14,213 nucleotides of DNA from Thiotrichales bacterium (GTDB lineage: Bacteria; Pseudomonadota; Gammaproteobacteria; J044). The first letter of the stretch is position 1, and each line of letters begins with the position of its first letter. The translations under genes were made by a program, and so were the position numbers. The notes under the pieces were generated by a model. It saw only the letters and a program-made list of their open reading frames with translations. It ran no database searches and was not told the DNA's origin. The stretch is from the NCBI GenBank assembly GCA_024762895.1, contig JANTGN010000057.1:1-14213 (forward strand). The letters are read 5' to 3'. Positions 1 to 7,188 of the stretch are shown here, piece by piece.

Positions 1-213
1 TGGGCTCTGAGGGTCGTTGACAAAATCAAAACCTTCGGCGTAAGTACCATCATCGCTCAGGCCATAGGTCTCGGCACCACCCTCCATGCCCTCTGCAGCT
101 TCAGTCGGTGCGGCGCCATTACCCTCTCCATAACCCTCGGGCATCTTGGAGGCACAACCGGATAATGTCAGCGCGCTGATGGCGAGCAGAGAAAAAAGGA
201 ACTTGGTCTTCAT
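1..213 (-). CDS. pal: Peptidoglycan-associated lipoprotein Pal, N-terminal part (cut by window edge)
   Basis: This is the first 71 codons of an outer-membrane lipoprotein. Pal binds peptidoglycan through a C-terminal OmpA-like domain, which lies outside the window, and partners TolB and TolA. Visible here are a lipoprotein signal peptide (MKTKFLF, then a hydrophobic stretch) ending in the lipobox LSGC with Cys20 as the lipidation site. Ala and Ser follow the Cys, with no Asp at +2, which fits export to the outer membrane. A Gly/Glu/Ala-rich linker (residues about 25-55) follows, typical of the flexible tether before the OmpA domain. A clear AGGAG sits 7 bases before the ATG (221-225). The gene lies 30 bases downstream of tolB, as in the usual tol-pal operon. 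The Pal name rests on this position and the lipoprotein signal, because the diagnostic domain is not in view. Confidence 0.88.
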   Translation of the reverse strand, partial: MKTKFLFSLLAISALTLSGCASKMPEGYGEGNGAAPTEAAEGMEGGAETYGLSDDGTYAEGFDFVNDPQSP

Positions 214-243
214 AATGCTACTCCTGTTGTCGGATCTGTCTAT

Positions 244-1551
244 TTAACGGGTGGAACGTTCTGAATATCCTGACCATGCAGGTTCTCTGACTTCTCCCTG
301 ATGGAGACGCAAAACCTGTTTAACCCGGCCATCTACACTGACGGCTGCAAGCACACCACGTCCACGGACTTCGGTGGCGTAAATAATCATACTGCCATTC
401 GGTGAAAAACTGGGCGCCTCATCAAGACGACCCTGGGTCAGCACGCGCAAGAGGCCTCTTTCCTGATCCTTAACGGCAATATGAAACCCCCCCTTGCCAC
501 GATGCACCATGGCTATATAACGTCCATCGGAAGTGATATCCGGGTCCGAATTATAGCTACCCTCGTAGGTCTGTCGCGTGGCCTTTCCTCCGCGCAGCAG
601 TTTTCGGTACAACTGTGGAGAGCCACTGCGATCAGAGGTAAATATCAGGCTTTTACCATCTGGAGTCCAGACCGGCTCGGTATCAATGGCACGGTTCCGG
701 GTAATGCGTGTCAGCTGGCGGCTGGCAATATCCAGTATATAGATCTCGGGATTACCATCCCGGGATAGGGCCAGGGCCAGTTTTTTTCCATCTGGTGACC
801 AGGCTGGCGCCCCATTAATTCCCTTCTGACTCGATACCTTTTGCCGTTTGCCAGTCGCCAGTTCCTGGATATAAATGGAGGCCCGGTGGCCCTCGAATGA
901 GACATAGGCCAGGCGCTTACTGTCGGCCGACCAGGCCGGCGACATAATCGGCTCATCCGAACTAAATACCGTGCGGGGATTATGGCCGTCGGCATCGGCT
1001 ATCTGTAGTTCATAACGTCGATTTTCACCCTGGCCTTCGACCGTGATATAGGCCACACGGGTATCAAAATCTCCAGGTATGCCGAGGAGCTTTTCATAGA
1101 TATGGTTACTGATCTTGTGGGCAGCCAGGCGTATACCCTTCTTACTGGTCAGTGTACTGCGGCCCAGCAATTGCTGTCCTCTCAGGGTATCAAACAGACG
1201 AAACTCCACCCGGTAGCGATCGGCGCCCTGTTCCTCGACCTTACCGGTGACCAGGTAATCGATCCCCTGGCTGCGCCAGCGCTTAATCAGGGTCTTATAA
1301 TAATCACTGGTCTCTTCCAGGGGGGCTGCCCCCTGCCTGGCCTCGAACTGACCACTGCGATAGAGATCTGAACGAATGACTTCAGCCGGGTCATCGCTGA
1401 GGGGGCTGCTGGTCTGCAGGGTAAAATCCAGCACGGCAATCGGTAAGGCACCTTCGACACCCTGTGTAATCTCGATATCCAGCAATGCCAGGGCAGGATG
1501 CTGAAACAGCAACACAAAACCCATGAATAAAAGATTCCTGATTGGCTTCAA
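244..1551 (-). CDS. tolB: Tol-Pal system periplasmic beta-propeller protein TolB, TTG start
   Basis: TolB is the periplasmic Tol component that binds Pal and is released from it by TolA. From the TTG at 1551 the protein is 435 residues, close to the usual 430. It has a signal peptide with basic KPIRN, a hydrophobic core and an ALA cleavage site near residue 22. An N-terminal domain spans about 30-160. A C-terminal propeller of PD40-type repeats spans about 200-425, with repeated patterns such as APAWSPDGKKLA, EPVWTPDGKSLIF and APSFSPNGSMIIY. I chose the TTG because GAGGA lies 7 bases before it and it supplies the positively charged signal-peptide start. The in-frame ATG at 1524 would remove those charges, and the longer open frame to 1692 only runs back into tolA. 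The Shine-Dalgarno overlaps the tolA stop codon, which suggests translational coupling. Confidence 0.95.
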   Translation of the reverse strand: MKPIRNLLFMGFVLLFQHPALALLDIEITQGVEGALPIAVLDFTLQTSSPLSDDPAEVIRSDLYRSGQFEARQGAAPLEETSDYYKTLIKRWRSQGIDYLVTGKVEEQGADRYRVEFRLFDTLRGQQLLGRSTLTSKKGIRLAAHKISNHIYEKLLGIPGDFDTRVAYITVEGQGENRRYELQIADADGHNPRTVFSSDEPIMSPAWSADSKRLAYVSFEGHRASIYIQELATGKRQKVSSQKGINGAPAWSPDGKKLALALSRDGNPEIYILDIASRQLTRITRNRAIDTEPVWTPDGKSLIFTSDRSGSPQLYRKLLRGGKATRQTYEGSYNSDPDITSDGRYIAMVHRGKGGFHIAVKDQERGLLRVLTQGRLDEAPSFSPNGSMIIYATEVRGRGVLAAVSVDGRVKQVLRLHQGEVREPAWSGYSERSTR

Positions 1552-1561
1552 TGATTTTTCC

Positions 1562-2455
1562 TCAAGGTCTGAATGTGAACCGAATTTCTCGATCGAACAA
1601 GGCCTTATCGGAGGGCTGGGGTAAGGGTTCTGAACGCAATACCGCAGCCTCAACCGATTTACAAAATGCCGCGCTCCCGATGCAGCTTTCAACGCGAACG
1701 CTTATGATATATCCCCCGGGTGCCTGAGTGATATAGACCTCGGCCTTATTCCCGGATTCTGTGCCACTCGGCTCCCGCCAGTTTCTGGAGACGTGGGACC
1801 TGATCTCACCCATATAACTCTGTTTTAACTGGGCCAGGCGGCGATTATAAATCGCCTGTTGGCGTTCCTGCTCGGCCCTCGCCGCAGCGGCGCGACGTTC
1901 CTCCTCAATACGTTCCTGTTCCCTGATCTCGGCCTCTTCGGCCGCAAATATGGCAGCCAGTCGTTCCTGTTCGGCCTTGGCCTCGGCCTGCTTTCGTTGC
2001 TCGGCCTCTTTTTTCTTTCTGGCCTGCTCAGCCTTACGCTTGTCTTCCGCCGCCTTGCGTTTCTGCTCTTCCTGGCGTTTGGCCTCCTCGGCCTTCTTTC
2101 GCTTTTCCGCTTCCTGTTTTTTCTGCAGGGCGATGCGCTTTTGTTCCTCGGCCTTTTGCTTCTTGGCCTGTTCCGCCTTTTTACGTGCCTCAACTTTTTT
2201 GCGTTTGGCCTCCTCGACCTGCTGACGTTGACGCGCCTCCGCCTGTTGATGCTTTTTAATGGAGCGATCAAACTCACTGGCATCGATAGCCTCAGCCTGA
2301 ACGATATTCACGGGTTGATGAGTAGCGGCTGGCTCCTCCGCCGGCCTGAAACTAAAGTTGATCAGGGCAACGGCCAATATCACCACATGCAGACCCACGG
2401 CAAGGATCAGGGCTACGGGGTTCCGTTTCAGATCTTCAAGCAGACTGCTATTCAT
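1562..2455 (-). CDS. tolA: Tol-Pal system inner-membrane protein TolA
   Basis: TolA is the rod that carries energy from TolQ-TolR to TolB and Pal across the periplasm. The 297-residue protein has the three expected domains. A single N-terminal membrane helix covers about 13-34, with the conserved His at 23; Ala19 stands where E. coli has the Ser that packs near that His. A long Lys/Glu/Ala/Gln-rich helical or coiled-coil region covers about 60-205. A TonB-like C-terminal domain covers about 207-297, starting near YMGEIRSHVSRNWREP. Cys258 and Cys265 lie in that domain and could form a disulfide (inference). The total is shorter than the E. coli protein (about 420) because the helical region is shorter. 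The start overlaps the tolR stop by 8 bases, implying coupled translation. The repetitive central codons create long spurious open frames on the other strand. Confidence 0.95.
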   Translation of the reverse strand: MNSSLLEDLKRNPVALILAVGLHVVILAVALINFSFRPAEEPAATHQPVNIVQAEAIDASEFDRSIKKHQQAEARQRQQVEEAKRKKVEARKKAEQAKKQKAEEQKRIALQKKQEAEKRKKAEEAKRQEEQKRKAAEDKRKAEQARKKKEAEQRKQAEAKAEQERLAAIFAAEEAEIREQERIEEERRAAAARAEQERQQAIYNRRLAQLKQSYMGEIRSHVSRNWREPSGTESGNKAEVYITQAPGGYIISVRVESCIGSAAFCKSVEAAVLRSEPLPQPSDKALFDREIRFTFRP

Positions 2456-2870
2456 CTGGCAGGGGGTCTGTGATCAGTCCTACTTTCTCTACTCCTGCAT
2501 CCTGCAGGATGACCATGGCCTGGACGACGCGACCATAATGGATCGTTCGATCTCCACGCACATAGGCCTCGTTCTGTTCACGACTGGCCAGTCGCTTAAT
2601 CAGTTCGCCACGCAGGGCCTCACTATCCAGGAACTTGCCGGTATCCAGTGAGAAACGCCCTTCCTTGTCCACCGTGACCACGATCAGGTCCTCGGGCTTC
2701 TGATTTTCCAGTGGATTGGCCGCCACCTTGGGCAGATCGACCTGTACACCCTGCTGCAGCATGGGTGCGGTCACCATGAAGATCACCAGCAGGACCAGCA
2801 TGACGTCAATGTAGGGCACCACATTGATCTGCGACATGGGCTTGCGGCGTCTGGGTACATTATGCGACAT
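2448..2870 (-). CDS. tolR: Tol-Pal system proton-channel component TolR
   Basis: TolR is an ExbD-family protein of the TolQ-TolR inner-membrane motor, which uses the proton gradient to energise TolA. At 140 residues it has the normal family length. It begins with a basic cytoplasmic segment (PRRRKPMSQINVVPYID), followed by one membrane helix at about 18-37. Asp22 at the start of the helix corresponds to the essential proton-carrying Asp23 of E. coli. A periplasmic domain (about 45-140) follows, with the DLPKVAANP segment and a C-terminal GVEKVGLIT strand. The gene lies 11 bases after tolQ and overlaps tolA by 8 bases. The ribosome binding site is weak, so translation probably depends on coupling to tolQ. 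Confidence 0.96.
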   Translation of the reverse strand: MSHNVPRRRKPMSQINVVPYIDVMLVLLVIFMVTAPMLQQGVQVDLPKVAANPLENQKPEDLIVVTVDKEGRFSLDTGKFLDSEALRGELIKRLASREQNEAYVRGDRTIHYGRVVQAMVILQDAGVEKVGLITDPLPDE

Positions 2871-2881
2871 AATCAGTAGTC

Positions 2882-3595
2882 TCAGGCCGCATCTGTCTTA
2901 GAGGGTTGCTTTTCCCCCTGGGCATTGACCATGGCCTGGCGCTGCAGCAGGGAGAGAAACTCTTCCAGGAAGTTATCGTAACGGTTCACCAGGCGGTCGA
3001 TGTCATCGGAAAATCGGTTATAGGCTATAACCGCAGGGATGGCCGCAAACAGGCCAATGGCGGTGGCGATCAGGGCCTCTGCAATGCCCGGGGCCACTGC
3101 ACTGAGCGTGGCCTGTTGTACCTGCCCCAGGGAACGGAATGAGTTCATGATCCCCCAAACCGTGCCAAACAGACCGACATAGGGACTGATGGAACCCACC
3201 GTTGCCAGAAAAGACATGTACGATTCCAGGGCATCAACCTCTCGTGACAGGGCGACGCGCATGGATCGCTGCACCGCATCCGTGACCGTCAGTGCCGACT
3301 GGGAGGACTGCTTGCCCATGCGCGCATAAGTTCGGAAACCGGCAGAGAATATATGCTCCATACCCGAGGGGGAATCCTTACCCCGCACACGTTCGAAGAG
3401 CTTGCCCAGATCGGCCCCGGACCAGAAACGATCCTCAAAATCCTCTGACTCTACCCTTGCACGACGAACCACCTTCCACTTGATAAAGATCATCGCCCAG
3501 GACAGGACGGAGGCCACCAGCAGCAGGAGCATGACGGCCTGAACGACAAAACTGGCCTCCGTGACCAGGTGAATTATGGACATATCATCGGACAC
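2882..3595 (-). CDS. tolQ: Tol-Pal system proton-channel component TolQ, GTG start
   Basis: TolQ is the MotA/ExbB-family multi-spanning subunit that forms the proton channel with TolR. The 237-residue protein has a membrane helix at about 17-39, a cytoplasmic loop, and two further helices at about 131-155 and 165-192. The signature stretches FLATVGSISPYVGLFGTVWG and APGIAEALIATAIGLFAAIP are present. Thr145 and Thr178, which line the proton path in E. coli, are both kept at the same numbers. The GTG at 3595 is preferred over the ATG at 3583: it has GAGG 9 bases upstream and gives MSDDMSIIHL, matching the E. coli N-terminus in length. The gene overlaps the end of ybgC by 11 bases. Confidence 0.95.
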   Translation of the reverse strand: MSDDMSIIHLVTEASFVVQAVMLLLLVASVLSWAMIFIKWKVVRRARVESEDFEDRFWSGADLGKLFERVRGKDSPSGMEHIFSAGFRTYARMGKQSSQSALTVTDAVQRSMRVALSREVDALESYMSFLATVGSISPYVGLFGTVWGIMNSFRSLGQVQQATLSAVAPGIAEALIATAIGLFAAIPAVIAYNRFSDDIDRLVNRYDNFLEEFLSLLQRQAMVNAQGEKQPSKTDAA

Positions 3596-4004
3596 TGAGT
3601 AGTACCTCGGCTATAGGGCTGGGTAAGGGTTTTGGACGTAGACTCTCGCTGTCCAGGCAGGCCAGTTTGATCTTGCCTGAAGCCAGTAGTTCTTCCTGAT
3701 CTCGGGTATTGCGAATCACGCTTTGTTCAAAATCAATACTGGCCTTACCAAATTGTCTGATACTGGCGGTGACTTCCAGGGCATCGTTAAACAGGGCTGG
3801 ACGTCGGTAATCCACGGTGACGGAACGTACGGCGAAAACCAGCTTTTCATCCCGAATCAGGACATCCTGTTCAAATCCAAAGCTACGTAACCATTCCGTG
3901 CGGGCCCGCTCCATGAACTTAAGATAATTGGCGTAATAAACAACGCCTGCCGTGTCCGTATCTTCGTAATAGACCCTGACCGGCCAGACAAATGTTGTAC
4001 TCAT
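3585..4004 (-). CDS. ybgC: Tol-Pal system-associated acyl-CoA thioesterase YbgC
   Basis: YbgC is a small hotdog-fold thioesterase that hydrolyses acyl-CoA and is almost always encoded beside tolQ. The 139-residue protein has the family signature near its N-terminus: VRVYYEDTDTAGVVYYANY at about 9-27, then FMERARTEWLR. Asp17 corresponds to the catalytic Asp18 of the H. influenzae enzyme. Position 24 is Tyr, where the H. influenzae and E. coli proteins have His (VVYHA); I recall this YY form in other gammaproteobacterial YbgC proteins, so I do not read it as inactivation. The gene overlaps tolQ by 11 bases and lies 87 bases downstream of ruvB, the widest gap inside the yebC-pal unit. The ribosome binding site is modest (GGGA about 6 bases before the ATG). 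Confidence 0.94.
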   Translation of the reverse strand: MSTTFVWPVRVYYEDTDTAGVVYYANYLKFMERARTEWLRSFGFEQDVLIRDEKLVFAVRSVTVDYRRPALFNDALEVTASIRQFGKASIDFEQSVIRNTRDQEELLASGKIKLACLDSESLRPKPLPSPIAEVLLSVR

Positions 4005-4025
4005 GGATGATCCCGTTATTTTTGG

Positions 4026-4064
4026 ATATTGACCCGAAATCTCTTAAAAGTTTCCGGTTTTTTT
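4026..4064 (+). terminator. Possible plus-strand terminator-like hairpin in the ruvB-ybgC gap
   Basis: On the plus strand ACCCGAAA (4032-4039) can pair with TTTCCGGT (4051-4058) through seven base pairs around one C-C mismatch, and a run of seven T follows (4058-4064). This has rho-independent terminator form, but it faces against all neighbouring genes, which are on the minus strand. It could stop antisense transcription, or be chance. The stem is weak. Confidence 0.25.
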
Positions 4065-4091
4065 GTACTTTCGTCCGTGATCGGGTTCCAA

Positions 4092-5135
4092 TTAGTCATC
4101 TTCGGTAAAAAGATCCGGGGTGCTGACCGAGGCTCTCGCCGGTGCTGGCAGACCGAAATGGCGGTAGGCCAGCTGGGTGGCCATGCGTCCTCTGGGAGTA
4201 CGCATCAGGTAGCCCTGCTGTATCAGATAGGGTTCCAGGACATCTTCGATGGTTCCCCTCTCTTCACCAATGGCTGCGGAAAGGGTATCGACACCCACCG
4301 GCCCGCCCTCGAATTTCTCGATCACGGTCAGCAGCAAGCGGCGATCCTGGGCATCAAAGCCATGATCGTCCACGTTAAACAGGTCCAGGGCCTTATCAGC
4401 GATCTCCTTGCTGATCACGCCATCGGACTTCACCTCGGCATAATCGCGCACCCTTCTGAGCAGACGATTGGCGATACGCGGCGTGCCACGTGAACGGCGA
4501 GCGATCTCCTTGGCCCCGCCCCCATCAATCATGACATTCAGAATCCCGGCGGCGCGCTTGACGATATGTGTAAGATCTTCGTTGTTGTAGAACTCCAGGC
4601 GTTGCACGATGCCAAAACGATCGCGTAAGGGCGAGGTCAGGAGGCCCGCGCGCGTCGTCGCACCGACCAGCGTAAAGGGTGGCAGATCGAGCTTGATGGA
4701 ACGCGCGGCCGGCCCCTCGCCGATGACGATATCCAGCTGATAATCTTCCATGGCCGGATACAGGATTTCCTCCACCACCGGGCTGAGTCGATGGATCTCA
4801 TCGACAAACAGGACGTCATGGGGTTCGAGATTAGTCAGCAGCGCTGCCAGATCACCCGGCTTTTCCAGTACCGGGCCCGAGGTATGACGCAAACTGGCAC
4901 TCAGTTCATTTGCAATAATGTGTGACAGCGTGGTCTTTCCCAGTCCCGGCGGACCAAAGATCAGGACATGATCCAGCGCCTCTCCTCGTGCACGCGCGGC
5001 CTGGATAAAGATCTCCATCTGTTCACGCACCTCGGGCTGGCCGACATAATCCGCCAGCCGTTGTGGCCTGATGCTCTCTTCCTCGATACGCTCCTGCTGG
5101 GTGCTCTCGGCACTGATCAGTCGATCATCATTCAT
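4092..5135 (-). CDS. ruvB: Holliday junction branch-migration ATPase RuvB
   Basis: RuvB is the hexameric AAA+ motor that pumps DNA through the RuvA-bound Holliday junction. At 347 residues it is slightly longer than the E. coli protein (336), with the extra length at the C-terminus (PAPARASVSTPDLFTEDD). Visible motifs are Walker A GPPGLGKTT (61-69), Walker B with DEIH (112-115), sensor 1 ATTRAG (159-164) and RDRFGI with the arginine finger at about Arg173. A C-terminal winged-helix DNA-binding domain includes GGPVGVDTLSAAIGEE and YLIQQGYLMRTPRGR. Its ATG overlaps the ruvA stop in an ATGA junction, so the two are probably translationally coupled. Confidence 0.98.
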   Translation of the reverse strand: MNDDRLISAESTQQERIEEESIRPQRLADYVGQPEVREQMEIFIQAARARGEALDHVLIFGPPGLGKTTLSHIIANELSASLRHTSGPVLEKPGDLAALLTNLEPHDVLFVDEIHRLSPVVEEILYPAMEDYQLDIVIGEGPAARSIKLDLPPFTLVGATTRAGLLTSPLRDRFGIVQRLEFYNNEDLTHIVKRAAGILNVMIDGGGAKEIARRSRGTPRIANRLLRRVRDYAEVKSDGVISKEIADKALDLFNVDDHGFDAQDRRLLLTVIEKFEGGPVGVDTLSAAIGEERGTIEDVLEPYLIQQGYLMRTPRGRMATQLAYRHFGLPAPARASVSTPDLFTEDD

Positions 5136-5725
5136 TTCAGTGTCGCCTTGAGGGCCTCACGTATAATCACCTCGCTGTCCTTGCCCTCGGCCTCGACGGC
5201 ATTGACCAGTTTGTCGGCCTCGGCTGGCTTATAACCCAGGGCCACCAGGGCCTGCACCGCCTCGTCCGACTGGCTGGCCTGCGCCTTCGGCGCACCCAGA
5301 CTGGCCGGGGCATCACCAAACAGGGTCTTGAGGCGATCACGCATCTCGATAATCAGGCGTTCGGCCGTCTTCTTACCCACACCCGGCAGGCGAGTGAGGG
5401 ACTTGGCATCGCCCTCTTCCACGGAGCGGTGGAATTCCTCGGGATTCATACCCGACAGTATCGCCAGGGCCATCTTGGCACCCACTCCATTCACCTTGAG
5501 CAGGGCGCGAAACAGACTGCGCTGGGTCTCGTTACTGAAGGCATAAAGGGTATGGGCGTCCTCGCGTACCTGCAGATGGGTATAGATCTGTACCGACTCG
5601 CCCACCGCCGGCAGGTCATAGAAAGTCGACATTGGCGCCTCTAGCTCATAGCCGACCCCATTCACCTCCAGGAGCAGATAAGGCGGTTGTTTAATTGCGA
5701 TCTCACCGCGTAATCTTCCAATCAT
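5132..5725 (-). CDS. ruvA: Holliday junction DNA-binding protein RuvA
   Basis: RuvA forms the tetramer that holds the four-way junction in open square form and recruits RuvB. The chosen start gives MIGRLRG and 197 residues, close to E. coli (203). A longer open frame exists upstream but only runs back through ruvC. Domain I is an OB fold (1-62) carrying the acidic pin residues Glu55 and Asp56. Domain II has two helix-hairpin-helix motifs, around VNGVGAKMALAIL (78-90) and LPGVGKKTAERLI (113-125). A variable linker (about 137-152) leads to the RuvB-binding domain III at the C-terminus. ATGA overlaps join it to ruvC upstream and ruvB downstream. Confidence 0.97.
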   Translation of the reverse strand: MIGRLRGEIAIKQPPYLLLEVNGVGYELEAPMSTFYDLPAVGESVQIYTHLQVREDAHTLYAFSNETQRSLFRALLKVNGVGAKMALAILSGMNPEEFHRSVEEGDAKSLTRLPGVGKKTAERLIIEMRDRLKTLFGDAPASLGAPKAQASQSDEAVQALVALGYKPAEADKLVNAVEAEGKDSEVIIREALKATLK

Positions 5726-6219
5726 CGCATACGCCCCCAGGCCGATGTGGTTGAAACCAGGCCGGTATGGGCATGGCATAATGCAATGGCCAGGGCATCC
5801 GCCCGGTCGGCCTGCAGGGGTTCACGAAAACCCAGCAACATACGCACCATATGCTGAACCTGCACCTTATCGGCACCACCGGTACCGACGATTGCCAACT
5901 TGATTTCTCGAGGACTATATTCTGCCACGCTGAGCCCTGCGTTCATGGCGGCACAAATCGCCGCACCCCTGGCCTGACCCAGTTTCAGTGCCGAGCCTGC
6001 ATTCTTGGAGACAAAGACATTTTCTATGGCCATCTGTTCAGGCTGGTGCTCCGCAATCAGGGCCGATACTTCACTAAATATGATGCCCAGTTTATCCGGC
6101 AGGGTATCGCCCTGAACACGGATGAAGCCGCTGATCAGATGGCTACTTTCCTTGCCATTGCTCTCAATCAGACCATAGCCGGTAATATTGGACCCAGGAT
6201 CGATACCGATAATACGCAT
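5722..6219 (-). CDS. ruvC: Holliday junction resolvase RuvC
   Basis: RuvC is the dimeric RNase H-fold endonuclease that nicks two opposing strands of a Holliday junction. The 165-residue protein is slightly shorter than E. coli RuvC (173), mainly at the C-terminus. All four metal-binding catalytic acids fall at E. coli positions: Asp7 in IGIDPGS, Glu66 in AIENVF, and Asp138 and Asp141 in ADRADALAIA. The gene lies 6 bases after yebC and shares an ATGA with ruvA. No strong Shine-Dalgarno is visible, so coupling to yebC translation is likely (inference). Confidence 0.97.
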   Translation of the reverse strand: MRIIGIDPGSNITGYGLIESNGKESSHLISGFIRVQGDTLPDKLGIIFSEVSALIAEHQPEQMAIENVFVSKNAGSALKLGQARGAAICAAMNAGLSVAEYSPREIKLAIVGTGGADKVQVQHMVRMLLGFREPLQADRADALAIALCHAHTGLVSTTSAWGRMR

Positions 6220-6225
6220 CAGGGA

Positions 6226-6975
6226 TTAGCCAATTTCGTCCAGCACCTCATCCGAGATCTCCGCATTGGTGAAGACCTCCTGCACATCGTCCAGTTCCTC
6301 CAGGGCATCCTGTAGACGAACGACCTTTTCGGCATCCTCCAGACTAAGCTCAGTGGTATTGGCGGCCTTCATGGTGACTTCGGCCAGTTCGGGCTCAAAC
6401 CCCGCGCTCATCATCGCCTCCTGTACAGCGTTAAAATCCTCAGGCGAGGTCATGACCTCGATGGTACCATCCTCGTTGGTGACCACATCATCCGCACCGG
6501 CCTCCAGGGCCGCCTCCATGATGGCATCCTCATCGGTGCCCTCGGGAAAACTCAGTATGCCCGTCTTGGAAAACATGTAGGCCACCGAACCATCGGTACC
6601 CAGATTACCCCCAGCCTTGGTAAAGGCGTGACGAACCTCAGAAACCGTACGATTACGATTATCCGTAAAACAGTCGACCATGATGGCTATGCCGGCAGGG
6701 CCATATCCCTCGTAGACCACCTCTTCATAATTCACGCCTTCCAGTTCACCGGCGCCGCGTTTACTGGCACGCTCGATGGTGTCCTTGGGCATATTGGCAG
6801 CCAGGGCCTTATCAACCGCAAGCCTCAGACGAGGATAGGCACCGGGATCCGAGGTATTTCCCTCACGTGCCGCCACCGTAATCTCGCGAATCAGCTTGGT
6901 CCACACCTTGGCCCGCTTTTTATCATTGGCGGCCTTTTTGTGCTTGATATTGGCCCATTTACTGTGTCCTGCCAT
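6226..6975 (-). CDS. yebC: YebC/PmpR family protein
   Basis: This is a conserved cytoplasmic protein of the YebC/PmpR/TACO1 family. Members have been described as transcription regulators and, more recently, as factors that assist ribosomes on difficult sequences; which role applies here cannot be read from the sequence. The 249-residue length and the hallmark N-terminus MAGHSKWANIKHKKAANDKKR fit the family, as do RLAVDKALAANMPKDTIERA (about 51-70), YEGYGPAGIAIMVDCFTDNRNRT and the acidic C-terminus. AGGTGA lies about 6 bases before the ATG, a good ribosome binding site. It is the first gene of the ruv-tol unit. In many gammaproteobacteria it directly follows aspS, but here two other genes intervene. 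Confidence 0.97.
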   Translation of the reverse strand: MAGHSKWANIKHKKAANDKKRAKVWTKLIREITVAAREGNTSDPGAYPRLRLAVDKALAANMPKDTIERASKRGAGELEGVNYEEVVYEGYGPAGIAIMVDCFTDNRNRTVSEVRHAFTKAGGNLGTDGSVAYMFSKTGILSFPEGTDEDAIMEAALEAGADDVVTNEDGTIEVMTSPEDFNAVQEAMMSAGFEPELAEVTMKAANTTELSLEDAEKVVRLQDALEELDDVQEVFTNAEISDEVLDEIG

Positions 6976-7014
6976 AACAACTCACCTAATACTTTCTGGA
7001 ACAAAATTGGCGGA

Positions 7015-7023
7015 ATTTTACCA
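7015..7023 (-). promoter_or_regulatory. Candidate extended -10 promoter for yebC
   Basis: Reading on the minus strand, TGGTAAAAT matches the extended -10 pattern TGn-TATAAT with one mismatch. It would start transcripts about 33 bases before the yebC ATG, leaving room for the visible Shine-Dalgarno. No good -35 lies 17 bases upstream, which an extended -10 can tolerate. The terminator at 7132-7176 just upstream supports a fresh start here. Confidence 0.4.
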
Positions 7024-7131
7024 TAAGGAGGGCCATGATAGTGGAGCGCGTACCTGGACTGAGTTCGTGCCAGTCAAGCCTGTACGATCAACCCCAGCTA
7101 AAACACAAAAACAGCATAAATAAAGATTAAG

Positions 7132-7176
7132 AAAAAATCGGGCCGGTGTCTGGATGAGATGACAAACCCAGACCGG
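7132..7176 (-). terminator. Rho-independent terminator after the GGDEF-EAL gene
   Basis: On the minus strand CCGGTCTGG (7176-7168) pairs with CCAGACACCGG (7153-7143), nine base pairs with a two-base bulge and a loop of about 14 bases. Five bases later comes a run of six T (7137-7132). It starts 12 bases after the stop codon of the gene ending at 7189, the right place and direction to end that transcript. Confidence 0.75.
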
Positions 7177-7188
7177 TGGGAACAAACG

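Noticed and set aside
1552..1692. N-terminal extension of tolB to an upstream ATG
   Set aside because: The extra residues are the tolA C-terminal coding region in another frame and would put about 47 residues before the signal peptide.
1859..2473. Long plus-strand open frame rich in Leu/Phe opposite tolA, and a second one rich in Ser/Cys
   Set aside because: Both are mirrors of the Lys/Glu/Ala-repeat codons of TolA; low complexity with no ribosome site or family resemblance.
3930..3945. Tyr in place of His in the YbgC active-site segment
   Set aside because: It differs from the E. coli and H. influenzae enzymes, but I recall the YY form in other gammaproteobacterial YbgC proteins, so it is not evidence of lost function.
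4142..4493. Plus-strand open frames opposite ruvB
   Set aside because: They are shadows of the well-conserved ruvB coding sequence and lack start signals.
5726..5779. N-terminal extension of ruvA
   Set aside because: The family start is MIGRLRG; the extra codons lie inside ruvC, and the ATGA junction marks the real start.
7072..7077. TTGACT as a -35 box for yebC
   Set aside because: No acceptable -10 lies 16-18 bases downstream; the extended -10 at 7015-7023 is a better candidate.
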